Assembly: GCF_008831285.2 (NCBI RefSeq)
Contig: NC_045141.1
Span: 25,281,315 to 25,345,314 of the forward strand
From: Nymphaea colorata
Taxonomy: Eukaryota > Streptophyta > Magnoliopsida > Nymphaeales > Nymphaeaceae
DNA length: 64,000 nucleotides
Direction of reading: 5' to 3'
Position 1 is the first letter of the stretch; each line of letters begins with the position of its first letter. The translations under genes and the position numbers were made by a program. Positions 47,101-64,000 of the stretch are shown here, piece by piece. Below the pieces are notes generated by a model. That model had not been told where the DNA came from, searched no databases, and saw only the letters and a program-made list of their open reading frames with translations.

Positions 47101-50059
47101 TTGGATTACTAAACTTTTAAGAGCTCATAAAGAAAAGAAAAGAAAAGAAACAAAAGAAATAAAAAGCCTGGCACGTGTGGGCATAACATTACACTATGGT
47201 AAAAAGTGAAGCATAGGGCAAAATTTAAAGCCTTTTTTTTTTTTTCTTGGGTGGAAAGTAAGATTTGGTGGGTTGGTGGGTGGATCGAAGCCCAACAGGA
47301 TCATGCTTGGAGTTGCAAAAGGATCCCTTAAAAAATGTGCATGTCCCTCCTGTGGGGCAGTTACTTGGGAAGTAGAAAAAGTCAGGGAAAAGCCTTGACC
47401 CTAGAGAGGGAACATATGAAACAAGCAAAGCAAGACCATCTTAACAGAACAGCACAGCACAGCCTGCCTTAAAGGCTGCCCCTGTAGGGTTACTGGGAGC
47501 ATATGTAATAAAACAAAGGCATTGCCTTTGAGTCAAAGCTGTGCTCCCCTTTACTTTTATCCATTGCTGCCTTCAACAAAGAAAAAACAGTAATAAATTA
47601 TTTAAAGATGGGTTGAACTAGTATACACATCATGGAAATAGTCATAACATTTTTAATATTTTGGATTAGTTTGCTTTCCATATTCCCACTATGGTCTTCC
47701 CTTCAGCTTCTTCTTAACGTCTTATTGCGCGTACAACAGTACAAGTTGAAAGCTTTTATTTCATTTCTTTATATTTAACCAGAAACATAATAACCTAAAC
47801 TAGCTGGTACTTTTTTTTTCCTGTCTTTCTCGATTTTCAGCTACCATTGTTTCTCTTTATGTTATATTAAAGAGAGGAGAGAGGAACATGCTTATAGCGC
47901 ACCTGTATATGCTCCACATCAAGTGAAAAATGGCTGCCTTTCTTGCAAATATGAAGTGCTTACAATTGTAAATGTGTGCATGTGAGTTAACAGCAACCAG
48001 CTTTGGGAAATGGATTCTGTCTTTTTTATAGACAACCATGTTGGCTGCAGTTTATTTAAAACAAGAAGAAGAAGAAGAAAAAAAGACAGCCTTATCACTG
48101 TGGCTGATGGATCCAACTTTTAGGTTAACTTTTAGGCATAGATTGGCCAGACGAAGAGAATGTATAATATACATAGGCAAAACTGCTCCATGACTGTATC
48201 ATACCATATTGTAGTTGTTGTAATTATTAGCATCAGGTTGCATCATTAAGGGCGTAAAACCCTAGTATTCATGATGTTCAATTAAGAACTACCAAATGCA
48301 TCTAACATAATACTAGTTGCAGGGACTTTGCATACTTAGCTTGTTGGAATGAGTTAAAAGTATTTCGGGTTAAGAGACGTCGATGGTTCAAAACACAAGG
48401 CCCGCGTTTTGCGTCCAGAGACGAAGCCACTAAAAGTCATGGTAGAGAATTCAGGAGATTAATCAGCAACCCATCTTGATCGTATTCGATGTGGAGCTTG
48501 GTTTCGGAAAGAAAATAGAAAGGAACGGATCATTGACGTAAACAGATCCGATTTAGATCAGCGAATTGGATAAGAGATCAGTTTTTTCACTGCCCAAAAA
48601 CATTCAAGTGGGCCTTTAGGAGCCCCAGTCCACACATAAGAAGTAAAGAGGTGGGGAGACAAGCTTTTTTATCTTGAAGGCTAAAGGGCTTACACTGATA
48701 GGGATCTCCACTAGACTAGAGACCATTTTCCATCCAAAAAGGTTGTTTTGTATAGCACAACTTGAGCAAGAGGTTGAGAAACAAAGTGGAATTGTTTGCT
48801 TTCTTGTTTCTTCTCTCTCTAAAATAAGAATTGCCACCACTATCTTGAGCCACTCACCTAGGTGCCCAGAAAAGATCAATCCTAGGGGCTGCCTTTTAAC
48901 TAAAGAAATATAAAAAATTTTGGAAGGAAAGAAGTTTGGAAATGTCTATATGGGTATTTTCTAACTTGAATGGAAAAACTGAATCTGCCCACACCAAAAA
49001 TTAGGAAGCAATCTCAGAATAAGAAAAAGAGGCGCTCAAGTACTTTTCTTGGTGACCAAATTTGTAAATGCCTCTGCATTTATCCTTCAATGCATCGTAT
49101 CGACGACCAACTTTTTGTTGCCAAATAGTTCTCCACGATTTGAACATCAACCAAATCCTTGACTGGTAGGAAGCTCAATAAATTGGTGCAGCCATGGCTT
49201 CCGCCAGTCGTTGGGGGAAAATATCGTCAAGTTTTCAGAGGGTCAAGATGCATCACATTGAATTTCTCGTTAACGCAATAAGAATGTAAGGCTCAGCTCA
49301 TGGATTTATCAATGAGAGACTCTTGGTGACATATGCATCGATAGTTATAAAGTTCATTAATCAACATATATAGTTATATATTTATATATAATAAGGTCGT
49401 GATAGGGTACTGGCCCAGGAACCAATTGATTCTTACCCTGTGAGGCGAATCAATGCAGGACTCACAAGCCATACAAGATTTGCCACCTTTTATGAAGTAC
49501 TTGCAGCAAACAGAATCGACTAGCCACAAGCATCCAACACTGCTTTAGGATCCATGAAATCCTGTGAAAAGATTCAATCTTTTTTGAAACTTTCTTGTTG
49601 GTTGAGGAATAAGAAAGGAGGAAGATAGAGACAAAGGAGCATGGAGGATGAAATCATGGCGAAACAGGACTCTGTTACTTGCTTGGAGCCCCAGGTAGCC
49701 TTTAAAGAATCTCAACCCGGAGGGGCTTTTACGGATTCTCAGGGTGGTACGCTCTGGTGATCATTATAGAACAAGGGAAAAGAAAGAAGCGTCCTTCCTT
49801 CGTTGTGTTTGATGCATCGCAAGGAGGGTAGTACATCAGCTTTATTCAGGGGATGAAAATGGCGTTCTACCAACGGTTACTGTGGCGAACATTAATTTTC
49901 TTAGAGAAGCTGCTGGGGTGGAAGATAAAGTGGGGCATAATGCCCCATGATTTCTTCCACCGTCCGTAGAGGCAGGAGATACCGTGCCCGTCACCTGATG
50001 CCGTCACATCGTTCGGCCAAAATCTCATGAAACCATCACCCCAACACCCTACCCTCCCT

Positions 50060-50155
<96 letters not shown>

Positions 50156-51835
50156 GTTGGTGGATATTTAATAAACTTTCTAATGTGTTTATAAATATTA
50201 ATTTAATATATATCATGCTTTAGTTCAAGTTACTTTTGTAGAAAAATTTGCGGTTCAAGATAAAGAGAGATTGATAGGTATATGACAATGTGGTGCTATC
50301 CATAAGTTATGAACTTGGTTCTTAATCTTTACAAGATAAAAGACTCGTACAAAATCAATGAGAGAAAAAAGAGAAGTTTTTTGAGTCATCTGACATTAAT
50401 TATCAACTTTTCTTCCCTTTTTTTTAACCTTTCATGTTGAAAAGATCAATGACTAAAATGTTTTTTTTTATGAAACTTACACCCAAAGGGTTACACGCAC
50501 ACATATATATATATATATATATATACACCATCACTTTTTTCTTTTGAAAAACTCGAGGAAATAGAAACCTGGCTAATTGGCAGCTGGTGATTGGTTCAAG
50601 TTTCATTTTCATCTCTTTTTTTTTTTTTGCAAACCTCAAGGAAATAGAACCCTGGGTAAATTGGCAGTTGGTGATTGGTTCAACTTTCACCTTCATCTTC
50701 TGCAGAAAGCCACGTCCTGCTTGCCTTAAAGCAACTTCAGCGAAGAATTTTATACTGTTGGGTGATAAACTTAGGCACCGCCAGTTAAATCGATGCACCA
50801 GCCCTCCAACATCCGATGTGGTTTCATTGTTAGCCGGTGTTTGCGAAGCAGTTGAAACACATCCTTGTTGAAAAATCTCTGAGCAGCCAAACTGTTCAAA
50901 AAAGTTGGATGTAAGAAAATAGTTGACATTTGACTGAGAAATTGGATGATAATTCGGAGTTAAGACATGACATCAAATCAGGTTTCCATTCATAAGTTTT
51001 ATAAAAAAAATCAAACAAATTCATATACCGATTCCTTTTTAAATGAATATCTCATATTTAATATTTGTACATTTTGAGAATACGTTCTTAACATATTATC
51101 ATGCGGTTTCAGTTTTCAGTTGTGTATATATCGGATATAAACTCAAAAGTTAAACCCAAATCTGATTTGGGTTGGAAATTAAAAAGTTAGATTTAAATAT
51201 AATAAAGACAATCTTTCGTTCGTATTCAAATTTGAATGTGAACATATGATAAATCGGATACGATAAAATACACGTCCATCCAAACCATTGACCTCCCTAA
51301 CCATGTACAATAAATTTAAAGAGGGAAAAAAAAGAAGCAAAAACTTGAACAAATGATTATCACCATCGGCTCCATCCACGGGGCCAGGCTATTGAAGAAT
51401 GGGGAAAGAAAAAAAAAAGGCGGCTGCGTCCTGTAACATGTTTTACGCTTCGAATTGCCTTCAATGATCAAAGCTAATTCAATTTCCCAAACAGACCGGT
51501 ATGGTAAAGCAAACAGACTCCAATCAGTGACCGCATCTGGACTTTGTTTTAAGTTCTTAACAGTGGATATATCAACCAGTAGGAATAGGTAAAATAAGAG
51601 CTGAACCAGTACGAGTAGGTGAAATGTCGTTAAAAAGAACAGCCAAAAACAGTAGGATTCTTGGCATTGCATTGCATTGATCATAAACAAAAGAAAAACA
51701 GGAAGTTCCATTTATGGCAGTGATCATACCATGTCACTAGCAGAGACAAAAAATTTCTTGTTCCCTCAACCGACTGCTACATTATTCCTCACTCAAACCG
51801 ATATTAGAAATAGGGCTCCTAGAATCCATCACAAC
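44135..51835. other. Gene-free stretch between Aux/IAA and KAT2
   Basis: I find no gene. The frames are short and without motifs. A Cys-rich open stretch near 49450-49530 (minus) is probably chance. The region includes A/T-rich DNA (44580-44880), a GAAAA-type run near 47120-47150, and the long compound microsatellite at 50052-50152. Imperfect short repeats lie at about 50530-50700, where AATAGAA-CCTGG-TAATTGGCAG-TGGTGATTGGTTCAA occurs twice. The last bases before 51836 should be KAT2 3' untranslated region. Confidence 0.5.
50052..50152. repeat. Compound microsatellite (CCCT)n(CT)n(TA)n
   Basis: Four CCCT units (50052-50067) lead into about 26 CT units (to 50119) and then about 17 TA units (to 50152), without interruption. 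It is the longest simple repeat in the window. Confidence 0.98.
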
Positions 51836-57315
<5,480 letters not shown>

Positions 57316-59461
57316 TCCTCGTCCCACCGACAGAGATAGGCAGATCGAGAGAGAGAGAGCGCGCGTGAAGGGGAAGCTCCGAAGCGAAGGAGAGTCTACT
57401 AAAGAACGTGGTCGGTATCCTTGCGTTATGCGTGTATTTGCCGGTACAAATCGTATCGGCGCTAGAGCGCAACGATTTCTTTGGTGCCGATGATCGATAT
57501 GTTTATCTTTACTGCCCTCGAATGAAGCCTTAAGGCTTCCATTCCTTGTGCTTCTTCGATTTAGATTTAGAGTTGCGTCGGTCTATGAAAATAGAAAGAG
57601 AGACATGCTGTTCCATTAGCGATACTATGTTTCATTGACGGAATTAAAAAATTTTAGCTAAGAAACACTGTTGTAGAAATTTTTATATCTAATACAATAT
57701 ATATATATAAGCAAATAATTGTAAGACAGTTATACAAAATTAAGAAAAATATTTCTGGCCTAGGCAACCGCTTACACCAGTGGTTTTTTTATTGATATAT
57801 CTTTCTCTTTTCTTCCAAATTTTCCTTTTCCTTCGGCGTCTACAAATTTCTTAATCAAAATTCTCATGTTTGAAGGAATGGGAAATTTTGTTTCCCGAAT
57901 CAGGGGTTCAGCTGATACGTATCGGTCTGCTGTATCGCCCAGAAAATTCGAGGAAAATGACAGAGAGAGGTTGGCCTTGGCCGCCTCCACTGAGACTGAG
58001 ACCGAGACCCGTCGCCCGTCGTTTTGGTCAAACACTTAAAAGCCTTAGGACCCGTTTGATGATCTGAAATAAGTTTTCCATCGTTCATTTGATAGCCTGG
58101 ATTAGTAATTCCCGAAAACATTTTTATTGTTTGACGGAGCAAGACAATATTTCCGGGTTCAAAAACATTACCGTTGGGTTGCTGAAGTAACAGGATTTTA
58201 AATACGACGACAAGAACCGGAGGAGGAGAGGCGGTTATCCATGCAGCTACGTGAATCAAATCAGCGTCGGAATAAGATTCACTAAAAAAAGTGTGCCTTG
58301 TTTTAAATAGTCAAATAAAACACAGACAGAAAAACAAAAAAATAATGTAAAAAGCACAAACACCTAATAGAAAAAACAAAATGAAACCAACAAACTATGA
58401 CATGACAGTCGCGATTAACCCATTCATTTCAAATATTCAAACTTAATTCATATTTGGATTTGCATTGTGAAACAAGCCATAGAGAATGACATACAAAGTA
58501 CAGTCCTGCGGAACAGATGGAAATCACATCATTTTCCTAACAAACAGCATGTTTTACAAATTGGAAAAGGAAGTTCGTTTCCTATGCCTTACTTATTCTA
58601 AGGAAAAGGTTTCCAGGCTCCCGAACTGGCCTAAGAAAATTTGGGTATTCGATTTTAGTAAAACTTAAGACAACCCAACTAAAGCCAAACCAGCCTTGTC
58701 CGAACCCATTCCCTAGGCCGTATTCGATTTTAGTAAAACTTTTCTAATATAAGTTTCATACGGGAAAACATATTTCTACTCTTCGCATATTAAGCCACGG
58801 GAAATCCTTTTTAATTTATTTTCCTATTGGATTAAGATCTACTAAGATGGTGGTTTTCTACCTTCATCAGCAACCTGTTCTTGAATCAAATCACTTGTTT
58901 AACCCCACTAACAATTGATATTCAAGTGTGGCACATGTATGTATACATATATATATATACACGAACGGCTTTTCTCAATGTGTTATTTATTGTATTGCAC
59001 GTACTTTTAACATATTCACATCTTCCCCCCAACAAAGAATAATAATTTAAAGAAAATGATCTGATTTGGTTGAAAAGTTAACTTTCAAATGCATTGTTTT
59101 TTTAAACATAAAATTTTAAAAATAATATGTCGGGAAGCACGTGGAGCTTGTTTTGAATGCAATAATTGTTGAATAATTCGCAACAAATATAAAAATAAAA
59201 TTACTGTATATCTAGCTAAGAGAGTTAGTTAAGACCCTTTTCACGGCAGAGAGGCTCAATTCAACCAAGGTTGTTGGGAGGTAGGGTCTCCACCATTTGT
59301 TAAAAAGGAATCATATATACACGACAAAAAAGATGTACAAGAGTAACAGGGATACATGCATCTATCTAAAAAAAACAGCTAACACAACAACCCCTCACAA
59401 TTAATAAAAAAACCAAGCTAAGCCAAGAAAAGGCATGATAATTGAGCATATAAAAGGATCA
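57316..59461. other. KAT2 upstream region and gene-free DNA
   Basis: About 57316-57480 should hold the KAT2 leader and core promoter, with a GA-rich tract (57344-57360) and no clear TATA box. A stretch at about 58040-58200 begins AGGACCCGTTTGATGATCTG, a phrase common at the ends of plant MITEs, but I could not find its partner end. The rest is A/T-rich with no coding signal. Confidence 0.4.
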
Positions 59462-60075
59462 ACTTGTGGAGTATTTGTCAAAAGAGTCTGAGCATTCTCT
59501 TACCAGAGAGCCGATGTTGAAAGGAATTGTATCATTTTTGAGCATCCAGTGGTGGCTGTGGTCAACTAAAAAGCTTCATTTCTCAAGCCAGTTTTTTCTA
59601 CCATCAACAATAGACTTGAGGCGTCTAATCCATTCTTTGTTGTTGGAATGGATGGCAAGGGGGATGGGGCTGGTGGAGCGCACAATTTCCTCCCAGTTGA
59701 GAATGTTAAATTCTGCATCATCGACACCATAGCACGCTTCTAAGGACAAAGCTCAGTCATGAGTTAAATATTTAATGTCTGATTTTCCACCTAACTTGCG
59801 ACCTGTTTTTCCACCACTTGCAAGGGTATCGGCATTACATCATCCCTGGGATCATTTGGCGATTTGTTTTTATTTTTAATTTTTAACAGAGAAAGTTGAA
59901 GTGCAGCGGGGATGGCATCTCGAATCACCAAAACAAGCCTTGTACTTTATGAGATGAAGGGTTGAATGGAGACTTCAACCTCATCGGACGATGGGTCTCT
60001 GCTCCTGAATATTGACATATGTTGGGAAAAAGTCCCTGAAAGATATGGAGAAATGAGCTGTATTGAGTGATGGAG
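59462..60075 (-). pseudogene. Decayed coding remnant, family not recognised
   Basis: The minus strand reads like protein in pieces. An upstream piece (about 60010-59790) contains LVLVIRDAIPAALQLSLLK and NDPRDDVMPIPLQVVEKQVA, with a stop before it. After a gap with stops, 59752-59576 reads ALSLEACYGVDDAEFNILNW, then IPLAIHSNNKEWIRRLKSIV and DGRKNWLEK before a TGA. A third piece (about 59555-59462) in another frame contains HHWMLKNDTIPFNIGSLVRE. Amino-acid use and length suggest former coding sequence broken by stops and shifts. I do not recognise the family; introns could account for some of the breaks. Confidence 0.45.
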
Positions 60076-62207
60076 GTGGACGGGCTTCTTGGCCTGTTTT
60101 TATAAACTGACATTTGAATACCATTTATGAATCAATAATATCATTCCACAATAGCAATAACTTGTATTGCTTTCCCAACAACCTAACTATTATGTGAGGG
60201 TATAGCATAGCTAATCAATTCGATGTTACTATCCTTGATTACAAATGGTGGCAGACAATAATGATAGAGAGAAAGAGAGGATCGTGGGGGTCGTAGGTAG
60301 TTGTTAGTGGTGAAGACAATGACGGTGGAAGTGATGTGAGATTACAAATGACATCAACATCCTTATTGTGAGTGGTGGAGGTAGGATTTTTTTTTAGGGC
60401 GGACCAAACTGTCCGTGGTTGGGCTAAGAAAAGCAACGGGTCGGGCCAAACTAAAAAAGTTTGATTTTTTCAATATATATTTTTTTCCTGTGGTCACCCA
60501 CTCACCTCATACCACATATATGGCAAAAATTCATAATTTATCATTAAATATGAATCAAATCCTTATTTTACCTTTTTGCATTGAGAAAATATATGATTTA
60601 AGACCAAACGAATAAGGGTATGATCCTAAGAATCTTTAGGGTTTTGCATCAAGGACAAAAAAATTCCTTTTATTAGGTTGTGTTTGATCATATCTAAGAT
60701 TTTGCATAAAAATGTGTGTTTTGAAAGATTCTCAATTTAAATAAATTGAGGATTTTAATAACATGGATTTTAAATTCATACTATATATTAAAAACCACGA
60801 CTTTAAGATCAAATGGGAGAAAAAGGTCCGACCTTAAATCCATGGAGATTTCATATCGCTACCATCCCTGTGAAACAACACAACCTTAAAAGAATTGATT
60901 TGCTTGTTAAAAAAAATAATTTCACATAACGGAGCTCAAAATAATTAAATTGGGTTGGAATGTGAAAGGGGACCCTTTCTTGTAAAGGCAAAGAAAAAAT
61001 TATTTTTGTTGGAAAATGATGAAAGTATTCATTTTTTGTACGAAAGGGTACCAAAAAAAAATGGCGCTGCTCTCAAAATTCGCTTGTCTTATGTGCCATT
61101 TTGTAGTCAAAATTTTCAAAAAGATGCATAATTTTGTAAAAATAACAAAAAACGTGTTTAAATAATTAAATTTGAAGAGCTTTCATTTGATAGCCTCTTC
61201 TTCGGATTCCCGTCGTCTCCCGTTGCACATTACTTTATTATCCTAAGGGCTTGAGTTGTGAAACATCATCTTCCCTGTACACGTAACCTTCTCCTGTTAG
61301 GGGATTGATTCGGGGAAGAAGCTGTTCAATCGTCTTCATAACTTGATATCATTTGGGTTACATATTCAAAAGAACTGGTCTTATGAAAACTAGTTTTTTA
61401 ATTAATTTTTAAAAACTTATTTGTGTGTTTAGATAAAGAGGCCAAAACATTTTTTTTTTTTAAACAATGTGGGAGGTGCCAGATTATTCATTCCTTCTTG
61501 AAAAATAAGGTTTTCTCAAAATAAGTTTTGACAAACTCATTTTTTGGTATCATGCGAATCTGAGGCAAAATGTTTGAATCTAAGGCAAAATGTTTTTCTT
61601 CAAAATTTATGCGCCATTTTTGCAAGATAGTTAACATCAATGGCATTATTCAACTAAATACATTGAGACTAGTAAAATATTAAGATGAAGTACACAAAAA
61701 AAAAAAAAAGAAAGGGAAAATCCCTTCCGTTTCCAACCTGTCTACTGAAATTCCATTTATGATAAATTAATTTTATAAGAATGAAGAGAACTGCATTTTC
61801 GGTCCAGTAAGATCCAGGCCTGGAATCTGGATATTGTGTTTATGGCTCAATGGATCAAAGTCGGACCGGGTCAAATCCACCTGGGTCCCGCGCAAGGGGG
61901 ACCCATAGTCAGGCCTGTTTTCAGTAGGACGAGGCATCATCCCTTGCCTCGTTGAACTGATCACAACTGAAGCGGATCTGACAGATCCAGAGCCATCGGG
62001 AGCCCTGATTCCGAACCAAATCGGACCCATCTACCCGTACTTTCGAGGTCCATTTTACGGCCGACAGATCTGACCCAACTTTATGCGCATCCAAGATCCA
62101 AATCCAACATCCAGGATCCATTTACCAGTTTCGTAATTTGGTTTTAGACGAGCTGCACGGATTCAAGTTCGATCCTTCTTGGCTTGAGCCCGCAGGCCTT
62201 GCCCAAG
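60076..62207. other. Gene-free DNA upstream of ARPC1
   Basis: A/T-rich DNA without a recognisable gene. From about 61790 to 62280 the base composition changes to GC-richer sequence with repeated GATCC/GGACC phrases, such as AGATCCAGG, CAGATCCAG and CAGGATCC; this looks like another fold-back repeat, but I could not fix its ends. Confidence 0.4.
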
Positions 62208-62640
62208 TATAAATGGGAATAACCCACCCGACCCGAAATATCAAACTAAATCCAAAATTGATCCGATCCAACTTGTGGCACTTTTTTTTTGGCACTTTCA
62301 CTAAAGCGTCTTCGTTCTGTCTTCTCCTCTTTCTCTCTGGCGACGTCGTCCTCTTCGTACTGAACTAGGTACGGATCTTCGTCTTCCCCTCCTTTGAGCG
62401 CCATCTTTGATCTCGAAGCCGAGCAGGAACTGCTTGCTTATCATATCGCAATTCTTTGGGGTTTCTAGATTTATTTGTCTGCTTTCTTGCGAGAGAATTC
62501 CGGTTTCAGGTCGCTGCACATCATGGCGGGAAAGTTAGGGTTGAAATGGCGGGTGCCTTGGGTTGTCGTTTTCTTGGGTCAGGGTCTTAGTTGCTTCTTG
62601 TGGTGTTGATGGCGGCGCATGGATTTTGTTTTTGCAGGCA
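62208..62640 (+). promoter_or_regulatory. ARPC1 TATA-like box, leader and 5'-UTR intron
   Basis: TATAAAT lies at 62208-62214. The leader likely begins in the pyrimidine-rich stretch around 62290-62340. A donor GTACGG at 62369 and an acceptor TTTTTGCAG ending at 62637, three bases before the ATG, outline a 269-base 5'-UTR intron. Several ATGs inside that stretch would then be removed by splicing. The TSS and intron are predicted from sequence only. Confidence 0.45.
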
Positions 62641-63536
62641 ATGTCGGTCGTCTCGGTTCATCAGTTGGCGTCGTGCATCACTTGCCATGCTTGGAGCCCC
62701 GATCACTCAAGTAATGCGATCTTTATCGGAAGTGGCTTGGATTATTTCATGCGTAGTTCGTCTTCTTCGTTTATCCGTTTTTGATCCGTGGATTTGTTTC
62801 GAGAAATTAAATCTCGCAATTAGGAGGAAGAACATTGATTTTTCTTGTTTTTTTTTTCTTATATTATCCCCTCGGTTTTTCATTTTTTAGGGAATATTTT
62901 GGATGATGGTGAATTTTGTCGTGCGTCGTTCTAGTGAAATGGGATTTTCTTATCTTTTTCCAACATAAATTGCCTTTGTGCGAATTTTATACTGAAAAGT
63001 GGGATGGAGTTTCGGGATTACTTGAATGTGTTTTGAGATTCCCGGGAAAATATTATGTAAGTTTATAAGTTCTTCAACCGAAAACCATGTGACACCACAT
63101 AGAGGAGAAAATAGATGGTATGGAAGATGATGCATGGTAGGAAACTTTGTTGACCGTTCTCTTTTCGTAATTTTGTGATTGTATTCCTAGGCGGAGCTTT
63201 AAGATTGGAGGTATTTATTGTCGAAGGCATGAGAAAAGATTGTTATGCTGTCAATACTAAATGAATTCTCAACTATTGAATTTGGACCGGGCCATACACC
63301 TCATATGCTCTCTCTCTCTCCCCCCTCCTGAGATTTCCCTCACCATTCAATGCCTTCAATTTATTTGGTTGTGTACTACTGTTTGTTCGTTTTCTCCATG
63401 TTCTCTTTTTTCGTTTGTTTATGCAAATAACCGCTTTCTCTGTTTTACAGTGATTGCCTTTTGCCCGAACAATGATGAAGTTCATATATATGTTGTTTCG
63501 TCTGACAAGTGGGAGAAATTGCATGTTCTACGGAAG
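62641..63536 (+). CDS. ARPC1: Actin-related protein 2/3 complex subunit 1 (ARPC1), 5' part
   Basis: Two coding exons, 62641-62710 and 63451-63536, join in phase to 52 residues: MSVVSVHQLASCITCHAWSP, then DHSMIAFCPNNDEVHIYVVS and SDKWEKLHVLRK. This is the start of the WD40 propeller of ARPC1, the Arp2/3 subunit that helps nucleate branched actin filaments in the cytoplasm. The family start (VHxxxxxITCHAWSPDxSxxAxCPNNxEVHIY) is clear. The next exon should begin with the conserved HDQIVSGIDWS region; I do not find it before the right edge, so the gene continues beyond the window. The start ATG agrees with family members and follows a 5'-UTR acceptor by three bases. Splice sites are GTAATG...TTACAG and then GTATGC. 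Confidence 0.92.
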
Positions 63537-64000
63537 GTATGCCATTTTTTTGTTCAACAAATAAATTAGGAAATCTTTATTACATGAAAGGTCATATAGC
63601 ACAATAAATTGTTCCTGGAGAATCAGATATGTAATTTTGATATACATGTTCATGGCCATGGATATGTTTACTATTACATTAGATCTTTATACTTTGCTAT
63701 CTAAGTCGGCACTGACATAAGTCCAATAAGCCAACGAATGAATCTGACCACTCTCAAATGAAGGGTGAACATTGCAAGGGCGAGATGACATATCCAATTC
63801 TCTCATACACATTTTATTTTACCATTCTTACAAGCCATCCAGATATTTGACCCAATAAGCAGTGAAACAAGGGCATATTAGTGACTACGGCAGTCTAGTA
63901 TCAAAAGATGGCCAAAGTATTTAAAACAGAAATAAAAATTCACATTTCCATTGCCTCATTTTTTTTCCCTTCAGTATCCTTTTATGCTTCCCTAGTGCAA
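63537..64000 (+). other. ARPC1 intron 2, running off the window
   Basis: It begins with the donor GTATGC. No sequence matching the next ARPC1 exon is seen before the edge, and no other gene. Confidence 0.7.

Noticed and set aside
48616-48913. Frames on both strands near 48.6-48.9 kb
   Set aside because: They overlap one another and show no motif. Conserved-looking residues were not found on closer reading.
49450-49530. Cys-rich open stretch on the minus strand (KSCMACESC)
   Set aside because: It is short, with no start, no splice context I trust and no known domain spacing.

Overview
The window is nuclear DNA of a flowering plant. The evidence is plant-specific gene families (Aux/IAA repressor, NCED, peroxisomal thiolase with a PTS2 signal), GT-AG introns of plant size, AT-rich intergenic DNA full of (CT)n and (TA)n microsatellites, and small decayed DNA transposons. 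I cannot name the species or the order. Gene density is low: five genes I trust (four complete, one cut by the right edge), one recognisable pseudogene (GCN1), a few weaker coding-like remnants, and long stretches with nothing but repeats.

Layout. 1-11.4 kb: no intact gene; a frameshifted GCN1 fragment near 5.1-5.5 kb, two weak coding-like stretches on the minus strand and several tandem duplications. 11.5-20.0 kb (+): a complete four-exon gene for U11/U12-48K (SNRNP48), a minor-spliceosome protein. Its introns 1 and 3 are swollen by transposon-like insertions. At 20.24 kb, just past its stop codon, two copies of the U12-type 5' splice site GTATCCTT lie in tandem; this matches the autoregulatory USSE element known from this gene family. 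20.9-27.2 kb: a hAT-like element nested inside another, then unassigned DNA. 27.2-29.0 kb (-): an intronless, GC-rich NCED gene of the NCED6 type with ACGTG boxes upstream. 29-40 kb: no gene; a complex inverted repeat, small mobile elements and microsatellites. 40.15-43.99 kb (-): a five-exon Aux/IAA gene of the IAA11/12/13 type. 44-51.8 kb: no gene seen. 51.8-57.3 kb (-): a 14-exon peroxisomal 3-ketoacyl-CoA thiolase (KAT2/PED1 type). 59.5-60.1 kb (-): a decayed coding remnant of unknown family. 62.2-64.0 kb (+): the first two coding exons of ARPC1, running off the window.

The genes do not form a pathway or operon; each has its own promoter. NCED (abscisic acid synthesis), Aux/IAA (auxin response) and the thiolase (beta-oxidation, including conversion of auxin and jasmonate precursors) all touch hormone biology, but I see no sign that they are co-regulated. 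The most interesting signal is the SNRNP48 3' region: a U2-type intron lying wholly after the stop codon, followed at once by tandem U11 binding sites. This is the layout expected for splicing-coupled mRNA decay under feedback control by the protein's own particle.
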